From: an uncultured Lachnospiraceae bacterium
GTDB lineage: Bacteria > Bacillota > Clostridia > Lachnospirales > Lachnospiraceae
Assembly: GCA_947623805.1 (NCBI GenBank)
Contig: CANQHZ010000010.1
Coordinates: 1-55,352 of the forward strand
Length of the DNA stretch: 55,352 bases
Direction: 5' to 3'
Part shown: positions 19,050 to 29,324 of the stretch, piece by piece
How positions within the stretch are numbered: position 1 is the stretch's first letter
Layout: each line of letters opens with the position of its first letter
Program-made: the position numbers and the translations under genes
The notes under the pieces: model-generated
Told to the model about the DNA's origin: nothing
What the model saw: only the letters and a program-made list of their open reading frames with translations
Databases searched by the model: none

Positions 19050-21194
19050 ATGAAGAAGGAAAAACAGATACTTATGAAACATAATGCCATATTGCTGGCG
19101 GCATCGCTTTTTTTGGCTGCTAATTTCTATGTGCTTTGCGGAGTAAACACAGATGATGCGGCGACATATGTATGGCTAAGGGAGCAGTTTGCTTTGGGAG
19201 CGGTGCATCACTCCATAAAGGAGTATTTGAATCCATGGTTTTTAGTTGCCGCTATATTATACAGGCTTGGAATTGGGAATACGGGAGCTGCCATGGTGGC
19301 ATATTGTTATAGTATATGGATTTTTTTGTGTTCTTTTATGACATTAAAAATATCCTTAAGGGGATGCGTCAAGGGACAAGGTAAAAACAGCTGGCTGGCA
19401 TTTTTAGCGACATTTATTATGATACCATCCGTCTCTGTGAACAGATATCACCTTCCGACTATATTTGCAGTGTTACTGTTGCTGTGGGCTGTTGATGAGT
19501 TTGTTTCGGAACATAACAAGGGAGCATTAATAGCTGCTGTTATATATGCATTGTATACTTTTTTGTTTACTGCCGATAAAGCGCTGTTGTTTATGGAGAT
19601 TGTTGCGCCTGCCGGGATGTATGCAATAATTTGGTGTCTGCAAAAAAGAGAACGGAGGAAATATTTACTGTTTGGCACAGGAGGAATTGCGTTTCTGCTG
19701 GCTTGTGTCAGAATCGTATCCGATGCATGTTCGCTTTCAATAGCCGGTTCATGGGGGGGATATGGCGGAGATGGCTATATGTATTGGACGGATATACAGA
19801 CTTTATTTGAAAAAAATATCCCTTCCGTTTTTGCCGCGCTGATGAATCAGTATAATATACCGGCAGATGGGGGATTGATACAGTTTCTGTCGTTTTACTG
19901 GATAATCAGGCTGGTCATTGTGGGGGCTATGCTTTTGGCGTTTGTGCTTCGATGCAGGGATATTTTCAAAAAGGGTGTGGAGAATGTGCATATTGTAGAT
20001 TCTCTTTCCGTATTGACTGCTGTGTCGCTGGTCGGAGTTAATATATTGAACGGTATTGCTGTGGCGTATTCTGTGTATGGTCAGCCAATTAATAGATATG
20101 CGGGACTTGCATGGTATTTGCTGATTATAATATTTATCAGATGGGTGGATGAACAGTACAGTTCATTTTATATAAAGATTAAAAATATAAATATGACGTC
20201 CGGCTTTATAATGGGGCTGGCATTGATATTTTTAATAGTTGGATATTCACAGCCGATTTATAAGGGAAGGGATGCCCTTGTGTCAGAGGAATGTCAGGCA
20301 CAGATAGATTTTCTTAAAGAACACGGTGACGAGTACAGATACGGATTGACAAGTTATTGGAAATCGCATCCGATTACGGCGATGACAAATGGAGAGTATA
20401 CTATGTGCTGTGGGTGGGTGACTGAAGACGAGACTGAACCTGAGCAATTGTATCTGTATGGTTCAAATAATGTACATGAGTATGAAGATGGAAGCAATTA
20501 TTTCAACATCATAATTTCATATTTAGATAATACTATGAAAATAGATGAAGAAAATATTGAATTGCTTAGAGGTGATTATGCCGACAGAATACAGATTGGC
20601 AATACTATATATTACTTATATGATTACGATATACGGTGGGTTCCCAGACTGATTATGGAAGCTGTCGGTACCGACTATGAACTGACAGAACCTATACAGT
20701 ACCAATTTGAATTTCCCGTCGGAACAAACCGCATTGAGATGGATGTGGCAAATAGTGAAAATTTTGAACTGTCCATCAATGACAACGAGGATGTCAGCAG
20801 TGTGTCGGTACAAAAAATAAGTGACAGCAAGATATATGTAGATTTGGTATGCACACAGAATACAAATGTGGCATTTAATGTCGCGCGGAAAGCGGACGAG
20901 CTGACTACAATCCACAAGATTGTGCTGAAACGTGTCCGTGCTGCGATAGAATTGGATTCAAATGAAATATTTTTAAAGCCGGGCAGCTATGTCATAACAT
21001 TTAACGGGGATGGACTACATGATGCTCAGGCAGTTTTTGAAGGTGAGGGCATATCGGTTTGTCGGCTTACGGACGGAATGATAAAAAATAAGTATAGAGT
21101 TGACGTTGAAAAGGCTCAGACGATAAAGTATAATATAACAGGAAAAAATATATCAGTTGACAATGTGTACTATGAAAACGCAGTTGCGAATTGA
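19050..21194 (+). CDS. Multi-pass GT-C-like membrane protein
   Basis: This protein has 714 residues. About ten hydrophobic segments lie between residues 8 and 400, and an extracytoplasmic domain of about 300 residues follows. An acidic NTDDAATY stretch sits soon after the first segment, as in GT-C enzymes that use polyprenyl-phosphate sugars. GGAGG supports the ATG at 19050. A G7 run followed by ATAT lies at 19753-19759 within it, one base away from the recurrent poly-G plus TAT pattern. Function is inferred from fold and neighbours. Confidence 0.75.
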   Translation: MKKEKQILMKHNAILLAASLFLAANFYVLCGVNTDDAATYVWLREQFALGAVHHSIKEYLNPWFLVAAILYRLGIGNTGAAMVAYCYSIWIFLCSFMTLKISLRGCVKGQGKNSWLAFLATFIMIPSVSVNRYHLPTIFAVLLLLWAVDEFVSEHNKGALIAAVIYALYTFLFTADKALLFMEIVAPAGMYAIIWCLQKRERRKYLLFGTGGIAFLLACVRIVSDACSLSIAGSWGGYGGDGYMYWTDIQTLFEKNIPSVFAALMNQYNIPADGGLIQFLSFYWIIRLVIVGAMLLAFVLRCRDIFKKGVENVHIVDSLSVLTAVSLVGVNILNGIAVAYSVYGQPINRYAGLAWYLLIIIFIRWVDEQYSSFYIKIKNINMTSGFIMGLALIFLIVGYSQPIYKGRDALVSEECQAQIDFLKEHGDEYRYGLTSYWKSHPITAMTNGEYTMCCGWVTEDETEPEQLYLYGSNNVHEYEDGSNYFNIIISYLDNTMKIDEENIELLRGDYADRIQIGNTIYYLYDYDIRWVPRLIMEAVGTDYELTEPIQYQFEFPVGTNRIEMDVANSENFELSINDNEDVSSVSVQKISDSKIYVDLVCTQNTNVAFNVARKADELTTIHKIVLKRVRAAIELDSNEIFLKPGSYVITFNGDGLHDAQAVFEGEGISVCRLTDGMIKNKYRVDVEKAQTIKYNITGKNISVDNVYYENAVAN

Positions 21195-21222
21195 TAGAGC
21201 GTTTTTACAGGGAGAATTGGTA

Positions 21223-22883
21223 ATGCACTTTCTTGATTGTGAACATAAAAGGCTGAGTCCTGTAATTGGACTTTTGACAGGTTTTTTGATTTTTATTATA
21301 ATATACGGCGTTAGGGTTTTGAATCCTGTCTATGTAGATTGGCTGCTTGGAAAGGGCGATTTATCACAGCATTATCTTGGATGGGAATTTTATCGCAGGG
21401 ATGTGTGGAGATTTCCGATTGGAATGACAAACAGACTGGCGTACCCGATAGAGACATCGGTTGTCTTTACGGATTCAATACCGATACTGGCAGTAGTGTT
21501 TAAGATATTTAAGGGAGTATTCCCTCAATATTTTCAATATTTTGGTTTGTGGGGGATTCTGTGTTTTGGTCTGCAAGGGTATTTTGCAGTAAAAATATTT
21601 AATGCATGGGAATTGGATTATCGATGTTCATTTCTGGGAAGTATTTTTATCATAATTTCGCCAGTCATGATAAATAGAATGTTTACCCATACTTCGCTGG
21701 GAGGGCAATGGATTATACTTGCTGCGATTTATTTGTTTTTTGCGTATAATGATGAATGCGAATGCAGCAAAAAGGAAATATTGTACTGGGGAATACTGGG
21801 ATTTTTGATTGCGGGTATACACTTGTATTTTTTTCCGATGTGTTTTTTATTTACCGTGGGAGGTATAGCTAAGAGAATTATCAAATATAAGAAAATAAAA
21901 TTTGAGTATGCATTACCTGTTATAAGTTATACAGTGGGAACGTGCGGTAACTTATATATTTTAGGTGGCTTTGCATCACACGCAATCGGAAGTTCGTTCG
22001 GCCTTGGGGAATTTGGCATTAATTTAAATTCTTTTATAAATCCGGATGGGTTTTCAAGATTTTTACCGAGCTTAGATAATGCTGGGGGGGGGGGTATGAA
22101 GGCTTCGCTTATTTAGGATTAGGTTCCTTATGTATGTGTGCTATATGCATTTTGGCATATTGTTTCAAAGGACGCCTGCGTAATATGTTTACGGCTGATA
22201 ATATTATAATCATATGTATTTGCCTTATAAGTTTGCTAATGGCGACATTTCCAACAGTGACTTTAGGTAATAAAGTTTTAATAGACATTCGTCTTCCGGA
22301 GAAAATCAATAGGCTGTGTTCTGTATTCCGCTCGACAGGAAGATTAATCTGGCCTATGTGGTATTTAATAATGCTGTATAGCATTAAAGGAATAACAATT
22401 TTAAAGTATAGCAAGAAATGCATTGTTAATGTGTGTATATTGGTGATATGCCTCATAATTCAGATAGTGGATATTAGTTCGGCTTTGATAAGTCGTCATG
22501 AAACGTTTGCGAATGAGCAAAAATATGAATATTCGGATGCAGATTTTTGGCAGCGGTTGTCTGAGTACCGGAATTTTAAGTGCGTATGCTTTACTTATCA
22601 GGCTGAGGGGACGTATATGCAAGTTGGGGCATTGGCTTTAAAATATAACTGGATGATGAATTCGTTTTATTTCGCACGTGATATAGAAGGAATACGTCAG
22701 AATCAAGATGTCTTAAGCCATGAGGGGCCCAAGTCGGATTGCATTTATGTTTTTTATCCGAATCAGCAGGAGTTGATGGAGAGTATGGAGGATGTGATTA
22801 GATACTACAATATGGGAGAGTTTATAGTAGGAATAACATGGCTTGATGATGATGGAAATGTAAATGATTTTTCATATGAATAG
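21223..22883 (+). CDS. DUF6311-type membrane protein, split by an 11-G tract (phase-off as read)
   Basis: The first part (21223-22116) encodes membrane segments and stops 22 bases after an 11-G tract at 22084-22094. With one more G (or two fewer), the reading frame runs through the tract into a Tyr-Glu-Gly-Phe-Ala-Tyr-Leu-Gly stretch and on to the TAG at 22883, giving 553 residues with more membrane segments and an outer C-terminal domain. That stretch right after the tract resembles the DUF6311 family, so the restored frame is the real one. The start at 21223 has GGAG at 21211-21214. The likely role is a GT-C type transferase or a glycan-modifying membrane enzyme. As read, the gene makes a truncated protein of 297 residues. 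Confidence 0.85.
22084..22094 (+). repeat. Poly-G tract 1 (G11, then TAT)
   Basis: Eleven G bases are followed by TATGAA inside the DUF6311-type gene. Nine or 12 G would keep the gene open; the 11 present put it out of frame. Confidence 0.95.
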
Positions 22884-22901
22884 GAGGTACATAGAATTAA
22901 A

Positions 22902-24920
22902 ATGACGGGTAATGATAATCATTTTAAAAGCTGGCTTCTGCGTAATTGTCCTATATTTATAATCCTGTTTGTTTTCTCTGCGCTGTCACTTGAAGTGATT
23001 GATTCATGGATTATATGGGATGCGGATGATTACTGCTCAAGCGCCTATTCTACAACCGGAAATGTACAGGGAATAATGAGGCAGATATCAGAAGGAAGCC
23101 TGAAAAGTATCTATGATTTGTATCTTTGCGGACATGCAAGTCTGGGCTGGTCGTTATGGCTGATTTTATTCCAGCTAATCAAAGAAGGAAACGCAATGGT
23201 GCAGATTGCCGATATTACGTTGGCTTTAATTAGCATTTATGCATATTATCAGATATTAAGAAAGATACTTGGGGGGGGGTATGCCTCAGTACTGGCAACA
23301 CTTCCGTATGCTTTTTCACCATTTGTATTAGGAATTGTCGGCGATGTCAATCCTGACAGCGCTGCGATGTATTATATGGTTATTTTTATTGCGTGTTCGC
23401 TGTATAAATATGAATGGCTTGAATTGATTTTCGCGATATGCTTTGTCTTTACTAAAGAGCCGGCTATTATATACTATACTGCTTATATAGCGGCAAAGAT
23501 TGTAGGCGAGTATTTATATAACCATTCGTTTCGGCTGATGGATTTTGTGAAGTGCGCTGTTTGCAATATAAAAAATTATATTTATGCATTACCGATAATA
23601 GGGTGGTTATTGCTTTATCTGTTAAATCCTAATGGCGCGTGGGGAAGTGGCAGCAGCATAGGACATTTTGGAGTTGATGCAGAGGTCTTAGCAATGAAAC
23701 TAAAACAGATATTTTGCCTTAATTTTAACTGGCTGTTTTGGCTGCTGATTATCATTGCGTTAGTTGGATGTATTATTTCAAAAATCAAAATAGAAAAAAA
23801 TATATTAAGAGATTTATTCCCAATCTGTATAATGCTGCTGTCTGTTATAGCATTTAATTGCCTGTATAGTACATTTACGCATGCAAGATACATTGTTCCG
23901 ATGATACCGCTGTTGTATTTGACGGCGACAGCATTGGTGATAAAATTGGGTAATAAAACGATTATTATTTGCAATATATTTATTTCTGTTTTATTATTAA
24001 TTCAAAGCTTTTATGTAATTGATCCGGTAATGGACAAGATTTTTCCATGGACAGATACAGGGAGCGGTAAAATATACAGATTACAAGCAAGAGGAATGGC
24101 TTTAGTGGATGGAATTGTATACAACCGTCAATACGTGTATCTTTCTGAGGCAATATCCATAGTATTGGAAGATTCTGGATATAATGGAGACATGCAGATT
24201 GTACTTCCTGATGAGCCTTTGTGTACCGAGTATGACTTGTTTGGCGGGATTAGTTTATGGGATACTCAAAGAAAGAAAAGAGTAAACTATAACAGCAATA
24301 TAGAATGGTCAGAGCAGGGAGAACTGATAAAGGTCTGTCAAATATCAGGATTAGATCATGCGCTTGAGCGCGTATATAAGGGAAAGTACATATTGTATAT
24401 TGTGCCAGAATGGGCAAACGTTGATACTGACTTTATATTATATGGGGAGACAATAAAAGAAGGCAGGATTGAACATAAGGGTTATAATATACGTTATTGG
24501 GTTATGGATATTGAGGACAGGCTGTGTATGAATAATAAAAGATATGTAATTGTGCCTAAGGGTGACGATACAGGTCTTGCATTATGTACAGATGGTCTAA
24601 CGGTATCAATAGGAGAAGAAGCGCTTGCTAAGACAATAACATTGCAGGCTGTGGAAAATAGATATAAGCTTATTTTTGATGAATATCAGATTGCTGTGAG
24701 GTTTCCGGATGATGTACAGGAAGATAACGGCACAATCTGGGTAGAGCAGCAGTTGGAGGACTCAGAACATCAAGAATGGACTTTGAGAAGTGTTGGGGAC
24801 TACTTTATGATTTGTCATGGAAAATATGCTCAAACATATAATCTGGAGGATTGTTCGGTAAAACTAAATGAGGCAGTTGGCGATGAAAACCAGCTCTGGA
24901 GGTTTGAACCGATAGATTAA
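22902..24920 (+). CDS. GT-C-like membrane protein with C-terminal ricin-type lectin region; carries a 9-G tract (on)
   Basis: This protein has 672 residues. About ten membrane segments occupy residues 12-375, and an outer region follows. The last ~110 residues have two Q-x-W motifs (HQEWTLRS and NQLWRFEP) typical of ricin-B-type carbohydrate-binding trefoils. The first loop has WDADDYCSS, an acidic pair as in GT-C active sites. The 9-G tract at 23271-23279 encodes Gly124-126 and keeps the frame open. AGGAGG lies about 15 bases before the ATG. A transferase with its own lectin would suit a processive or acceptor-binding enzyme, which is inference. Confidence 0.82.
   Translation: MTGNDNHFKSWLLRNCPIFIILFVFSALSLEVIDSWIIWDADDYCSSAYSTTGNVQGIMRQISEGSLKSIYDLYLCGHASLGWSLWLILFQLIKEGNAMVQIADITLALISIYAYYQILRKILGGGYASVLATLPYAFSPFVLGIVGDVNPDSAAMYYMVIFIACSLYKYEWLELIFAICFVFTKEPAIIYYTAYIAAKIVGEYLYNHSFRLMDFVKCAVCNIKNYIYALPIIGWLLLYLLNPNGAWGSGSSIGHFGVDAEVLAMKLKQIFCLNFNWLFWLLIIIALVGCIISKIKIEKNILRDLFPICIMLLSVIAFNCLYSTFTHARYIVPMIPLLYLTATALVIKLGNKTIIICNIFISVLLLIQSFYVIDPVMDKIFPWTDTGSGKIYRLQARGMALVDGIVYNRQYVYLSEAISIVLEDSGYNGDMQIVLPDEPLCTEYDLFGGISLWDTQRKKRVNYNSNIEWSEQGELIKVCQISGLDHALERVYKGKYILYIVPEWANVDTDFILYGETIKEGRIEHKGYNIRYWVMDIEDRLCMNNKRYVIVPKGDDTGLALCTDGLTVSIGEEALAKTITLQAVENRYKLIFDEYQIAVRFPDDVQEDNGTIWVEQQLEDSEHQEWTLRSVGDYFMICHGKYAQTYNLEDCSVKLNEAVGDENQLWRFEPID
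23271..23279 (+). repeat. Poly-G tract 2 (G9, then TAT)
   Basis: Nine G bases are followed by TATGCC inside the lectin-bearing membrane protein gene. The frame is open at this length, and any change not divisible by three would truncate the protein at about residue 130. Confidence 0.95.
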
Positions 24921-24979
24921 TGTGGTTAATCAGGATAAAAAGATGTATAATATTAAAAGAGGGAAAATGCGCTGCAATT

Positions 24980-26155
24980 ATGAAGAAAATTAAAAAGAAG
25001 GATAAAATTACAATATTATCCCTCTCATGGCGTGATATAAAATCACCAAATGCGGGCGGGGCGGAAGTTCACACTCATGAGATGCTGAGCCGTGTGGATA
25101 AAAGCAAATTCAGAATATATCATTTTTCGCCGAGATACGGTAGTTTGCCTAAATCAGAGGTTATGGACGGCGTGATGTATATTAGGGCGGGAAATGTGAT
25201 TTCAGTGATTTTTCATGCTTGGATGTTTTACCTGACAAACCGCAAAAATATTGATTTTGTCATCGATCAGTGCAATACTCATCGCTTTTTTACTCCGTTT
25301 TGGGTGAGGCGTGAAAAAAGGATATTTTATATTCACCAGCTTACAAAGGAAATTTGGGACTATAGCGCTAAGTTTCCACTTAGTAAAATAGGAAAAGCCT
25401 TTGAAGAATGGTTTTTGTGGCTCAATCGCCATGATGCGGTTATAACCGTGTCTGAATCCACTAGAGACGAGCTGGTAGAGCGTGGATACGATAAAGACAG
25501 AATTAAGATTATCCACAATGGGGTGTCATTTGAGCCATGGAAGCCTGAGATGTGGCTGCAAAAAGAGGAACGTCCCACATTTATATACGCGGGGAGATAT
25601 TCGCCTTATAAGGGGATTGATGCCGCAGTTGAAGCTGTTGCCATGCTGAAAGAGGAATTTCCCGACGCAAGACTGTGGATAATAGGGAAAAAAAATCAGG
25701 AATACATGGAAAAAAATTTACTGCCAATATGTAATAAATATAATCTTAAGTGGGAAGACGCAGAAGACGGGCCTGTTGATGGGGATATAATAAGCTGGGG
25801 GTACGTGTCAGAGGAGAAAAAGCTTGAATTATTGAGCCGTTCATGGGCACTGCTGTTTCCGTCGATTAGGGAAGGCTGGGGGATACCTGTCACAGAGGCA
25901 GGGTGTGTCGGAACTCCGAGCATTGTATATGATTCGCCTGGGATACGTGAGGCGATTGACTATGGCAGGGCGGGGTTTTTGTGTAAGAAAAATAGCGCTT
26001 TGGGGCTTTGTGATGAGATGAGAAATGTAATTAATAACAAAACATTATATGGCGACAGACAAAGGTGCGCATACAGATATTCGGCTCAATTTTTGTGGGG
26101 CAGTGCGGGAAATGATTTTGGCGAGTTTATACAGGTATTGATGAAAAATAAATAA
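24980..26155 (+). CDS. GT4-family glycosyltransferase
   Basis: This GT-B fold transferase has 391 residues. The N-terminal block SLSWRDIKSPNAGGAEVHTHE holds the acceptor-side GGAE loop. FIYAGRYSPYKGIDAAVEA opens the donor domain, and SIREGWGIPVTEAGCVGTPS is the E-x7-E donor motif. I start at the ATG at 24980, where the usual N-terminus begins; an in-frame ATG at 24920 directly after the previous stop is the alternative and adds 20 residues. Neither has an ideally spaced binding site. Confidence 0.93.
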   Translation: MKKIKKKDKITILSLSWRDIKSPNAGGAEVHTHEMLSRVDKSKFRIYHFSPRYGSLPKSEVMDGVMYIRAGNVISVIFHAWMFYLTNRKNIDFVIDQCNTHRFFTPFWVRREKRIFYIHQLTKEIWDYSAKFPLSKIGKAFEEWFLWLNRHDAVITVSESTRDELVERGYDKDRIKIIHNGVSFEPWKPEMWLQKEERPTFIYAGRYSPYKGIDAAVEAVAMLKEEFPDARLWIIGKKNQEYMEKNLLPICNKYNLKWEDAEDGPVDGDIISWGYVSEEKKLELLSRSWALLFPSIREGWGIPVTEAGCVGTPSIVYDSPGIREAIDYGRAGFLCKKNSALGLCDEMRNVINNKTLYGDRQRCAYRYSAQFLWGSAGNDFGEFIQVLMKNK

Positions 26156-26182
26156 TAGACATAAGGAGTGGACAAGCATTTA

Positions 26183-26965
26183 ATGAAGAAAGACGATGAA
26201 CTTTCCATTATAATCTATTCATGCTGGAAAAATAGGGATATGTGGGAAATTTTCTCAATATTATTTCATAAATATTGGGAGAATTGCGTTTACAAAGTGA
26301 TTTTAGCCACGGATGAATACCATGATGAAGGCAGATTTAACGTGTTTGATGATGTAGTTGTGTTGGACAGTACATGGGCTAAGATGATAAAGGCAGCGGT
26401 CAAAAAATCAGGCACAAAATATGTTATGCTTTGGATGGATGATTATCTTCTGTGTGATTATGTTGACAACAGTGATATTAAAAAACAGCTTGAACGTGCA
26501 AAAAAATATAACGTTGCCAATATTAGGCTTGTGGAATCGCCAAAATGCAAGGGGCATTATAAAAATCAGAAAAATATTGGATATTATAGATTAGGAGAAC
26601 CTTATTCCCTTGTGACGCAGGTTGGAATTTGGGATACAGCCTTTTTGGATAAAGTGCTTATTGAAAAATGGAGCGCATGGGATTTTGAAAGGATTGGTTC
26701 AATGCAGCTTGGGTGCATAGAGCAGCCGCTTCTTGTTTCGTTGGATTATGTATTTCCATACGAAGAAGGGGTGCGTAAAGGCAAATGGATGGTCGCAGGC
26801 GAAAAATTGTGCAGGAGAAACGGAATAAAGATTGACATTTCAAAACGTCCGATTATGTCAAATTTTGATATGGCAGTGATTTATTTTCAGGGAGCGTTAT
26901 TAGATTGGTGTCCCAAGCTTATTTTAAAAACGCAAAATTTTATCAATAATGTCAGACGGAGGTAG
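26183..26965 (+). CDS. Putative glycosyltransferase of unassigned family
   Basis: This soluble protein has 260 residues. YVMLWMDDYLLCDYVD near residues 82-97 looks like a metal-binding Asp-Asp motif of a GT-A transferase, and a C-terminal membrane-associated helix may be present. AAGGAG at 26163-26168 precedes it; an in-frame GTG at 26168 is too close to that site, so the ATG at 26183 is preferred. It sits between a GT4 and a GT2 gene, which supports a transferase role. The substrate is unknown. Confidence 0.65.
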   Translation: MKKDDELSIIIYSCWKNRDMWEIFSILFHKYWENCVYKVILATDEYHDEGRFNVFDDVVVLDSTWAKMIKAAVKKSGTKYVMLWMDDYLLCDYVDNSDIKKQLERAKKYNVANIRLVESPKCKGHYKNQKNIGYYRLGEPYSLVTQVGIWDTAFLDKVLIEKWSAWDFERIGSMQLGCIEQPLLVSLDYVFPYEEGVRKGKWMVAGEKLCRRNGIKIDISKRPIMSNFDMAVIYFQGALLDWCPKLILKTQNFINNVRRR

Positions 26966-26969
26966 GGCA

Positions 26970-27959
26970 ATGAACGTACAGCCCATGATTACGGTAATAA
27001 TTCCTGTATATAACGGCGCGGACAGGCTTCCGATATGTCTGCAAAGCATAAAAGAACAGTCATATCCGCAGGATAAAATTGAGATTATTATAGTTGATGA
27101 CGATTCAACGGATAGTACGGTGCAGATTGCACGGGAGGAATTTGGCTGCAAGATAGTCAGAAACGGAGAACATGATCCAGAGCGTGGGAAATCAATAGGA
27201 ATTGAGCATGCGGCAGGAGAATATCTGTTTTTTATAGATGACGACAATGTACTTCCGCATAAAGAATGGCTTGCTAATCTTGTGAGAGCTGTATTAAAAG
27301 AAAATTGTGTAGGCGGGCAGGCGGCAAAATTTGCATATGATAAAAGCGCAAGCGTACCTGATAAATATATGGCATTGTTTGGCTGCGGTGATCCTGCGGT
27401 ATTTTATCTCAGAAGGCGCGACCATATGATGAAGACGGAGAAAAAATGGCATCTTGGAGGACAGGTATTAAAGGAAACAAAGCACTATTTTAAAGTAAAG
27501 TTTGATGAAGATACACTTCCGACGATTGGCTCACAGGGGTTTCTCATAAAGAAGGAGTATGTACATTTAATAAAATGGCAGCCGTTTTTTTACCATATAG
27601 ATTCTAATCTGGAGCTTGTAAAGCTGGGATTTGATGACTATATTATTATGAAGGATATGGTTATACACAATCATTCAGCTAATTATAAGGATTTTATGAG
27701 CAAAATCAAACGAAATTCCAAGCAGCTCAGCCGCAATGACCAGTACAGGACATATTCATATAATCTTAGCCTGCCTAAGATGATAAAGCTGGGGTTGACT
27801 TTGGGTACATTTGTCATACCAATTGCTGACAGTATACGCGGGTTTCTGAAATTCCCTGTAAAGGAATGGTTTATTCACCCGGTTGTATGCTTCAGGGCTG
27901 CAGTGCTGTATACTTTAAATACACTGCGTAATATAGGGAGCATTGGGAAGATAAAGTAA
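26970..27959 (+). CDS. GT2-family glycosyltransferase
   Basis: This protein has 329 residues. The opening ITVIIPVYNGADRLP, IIIVDDDSTDST and the metal site FFIDDDN near residue 89 define a GT-A domain, and the C-terminal 60 residues have hydrophobic, membrane-associated stretches. GGAGG followed by a short spacer supports the ATG at 26970. It is the last gene before the ATPase cassette, which begins 90 bases later. Confidence 0.92.
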   Translation: MNVQPMITVIIPVYNGADRLPICLQSIKEQSYPQDKIEIIIVDDDSTDSTVQIAREEFGCKIVRNGEHDPERGKSIGIEHAAGEYLFFIDDDNVLPHKEWLANLVRAVLKENCVGGQAAKFAYDKSASVPDKYMALFGCGDPAVFYLRRRDHMMKTEKKWHLGGQVLKETKHYFKVKFDEDTLPTIGSQGFLIKKEYVHLIKWQPFFYHIDSNLELVKLGFDDYIIMKDMVIHNHSANYKDFMSKIKRNSKQLSRNDQYRTYSYNLSLPKMIKLGLTLGTFVIPIADSIRGFLKFPVKEWFIHPVVCFRAAVLYTLNTLRNIGSIGKIK

Positions 27960-27984
27960 GGTGTGGAAAATAGAAAAGAAGTTC

Positions 27985-28014
27985 CAGTTTGAAAAACTGT
28001 ATTTAAAATACAGT
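27985..28014. promoter_or_regulatory. Overlapping small palindromes before the ATPase cassette
   Basis: CAGTTT-gaa-AAACTG at 27985-27999 forms a six-bp stem. Sharing its right arm, ACTGTATTTAAAATACAGT at 27996-28014 is an almost perfect 19-bp palindrome. The two structures are mutually exclusive. They lie 36 bases before the ATPase gene, as an operator or attenuator might. No poly-T tail follows, so it is not a simple terminator. Confidence 0.5.
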
Positions 28015-28049
28015 GGTGGGTAGGAAATAAAGCAGCATGGGAGATTAAA

Positions 28050-29324
28050 ATGAAACTCTATTTAAAAAATATTGGAAAAATAAATGAGGCAAATATAGAA
28101 ATTAGTGGCATTACGGTAATAGGTGGAGAGAATAACACGGGGAAAAGTACAGTTGGCAAGTCATTATTTGTTATATTTAACAGTTTTTATGAAATTCAGA
28201 GGCAAATTCAGCAGGAGAGACTCTCAAGCATAGAAAACACACTGTTGATTCTGTACAGAAATTCTTTTGTTCACGCATCGGGAGAGATAAAGGAACTGAC
28301 TGACTATTCAAAGGAAATTCTATTAAATTCTGAAAAATATATAGAGTCACCAGATTTGCTGAGAGATTATATTGATTCGATTTTTACAGTAAAATCGAGT
28401 CAGCAGAAACCGTTTTATGCAAAAACATATACAGATGATATTGTTGACAGGCTTATAGAAATATTAGCAATTCAGCCGGAGACAATACTTAATTCTGCTA
28501 TTAATAAGAGAATAAATGCTGAATTTGCCGGGCAGGTCATAAATGCGTATTCAGAAGCGGAGGGAATAATTTCCTTGAATGTCGATGGGGAAGAATTGCG
28601 TATAAACGTTTCTGACGGCGCAGTATTATCAAGCGGCTGTGGTTACAGTCTTCATACAGAAGCATTTTATATAGACGATCCGTTTGTGTTAGATGATGTC
28701 GATTTGAGAAGATTCAGACAAAGGATTGCTTACACAGACCATCGAGATCAGCTTATTTATAAGCTGTTGGGAGAAAATGATAATGGAAATGTTATAGATG
28801 AGATAGTGGTAGAAAAAAAAATTGATAAAATATATGAGAAGATATTGTCTGTCTGCGATGGCAAGGTAATCCGCCAGAAAAACTATCGTTTAGGGTATCA
28901 AATGAAGGACTCTGATAGAACGCTGAGTGTAAAAAACATATCTACTGGATTAAAAACATTTGTTATTTTGAAGACGTTGCTGATGAATGGTACAATAGAA
29001 CCCAACGGGACAATTATCCTGGATGAACCGGAGATACATCTTCATCCTGAATGGCAATTGCTGTTTGCTGAGCTGATTGTTTTGCTCAATAAAGAATTTA
29101 AAATAAACATCTTGTTAAACACGCATAGTCCGTATTTTCTGCGTGCAATACAGGTATATGCTGCAAAATATGATGTAAGTGATGTATGTAGGTATTACCT
29201 GTCGGAATTTGTTGATGAAAACGGAGCCCGTATTACAGATGTTACAGACAGCATAGATAAAATATTTTTAAAGCTTTCAAAACCATTGCAAAAGCTTGAG
29301 GACGAGAGGTGCAATATTGATTGA
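28050..29324 (+). CDS. AAA/OLD-type ATPase (AAA_15/AAA_21-like)
   Basis: This protein has 424 residues. Walker A is GGENNTGKS at 25-33. Walker B TIILDEPEIHLHPEWQ has its catalytic Asp-Glu near 325-326 and the H-x-H-P signature of SMC/OLD-like ATPases. LLNTHSPYFLRAI is the switch-histidine region. A middle section of about 200 residues is divergent. No TOPRIM domain follows, so it is not a full OLD nuclease. The start has GGGAG eight to nine bases upstream. The gene overlaps a small partner by eight bases. Such pairs are common among prokaryotic defence systems. It is unrelated to glycan synthesis by sequence. Confidence 0.85.
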   Translation: MKLYLKNIGKINEANIEISGITVIGGENNTGKSTVGKSLFVIFNSFYEIQRQIQQERLSSIENTLLILYRNSFVHASGEIKELTDYSKEILLNSEKYIESPDLLRDYIDSIFTVKSSQQKPFYAKTYTDDIVDRLIEILAIQPETILNSAINKRINAEFAGQVINAYSEAEGIISLNVDGEELRINVSDGAVLSSGCGYSLHTEAFYIDDPFVLDDVDLRRFRQRIAYTDHRDQLIYKLLGENDNGNVIDEIVVEKKIDKIYEKILSVCDGKVIRQKNYRLGYQMKDSDRTLSVKNISTGLKTFVILKTLLMNGTIEPNGTIILDEPEIHLHPEWQLLFAELIVLLNKEFKINILLNTHSPYFLRAIQVYAAKYDVSDVCRYYLSEFVDENGARITDVTDSIDKIFLKLSKPLQKLEDERCNID

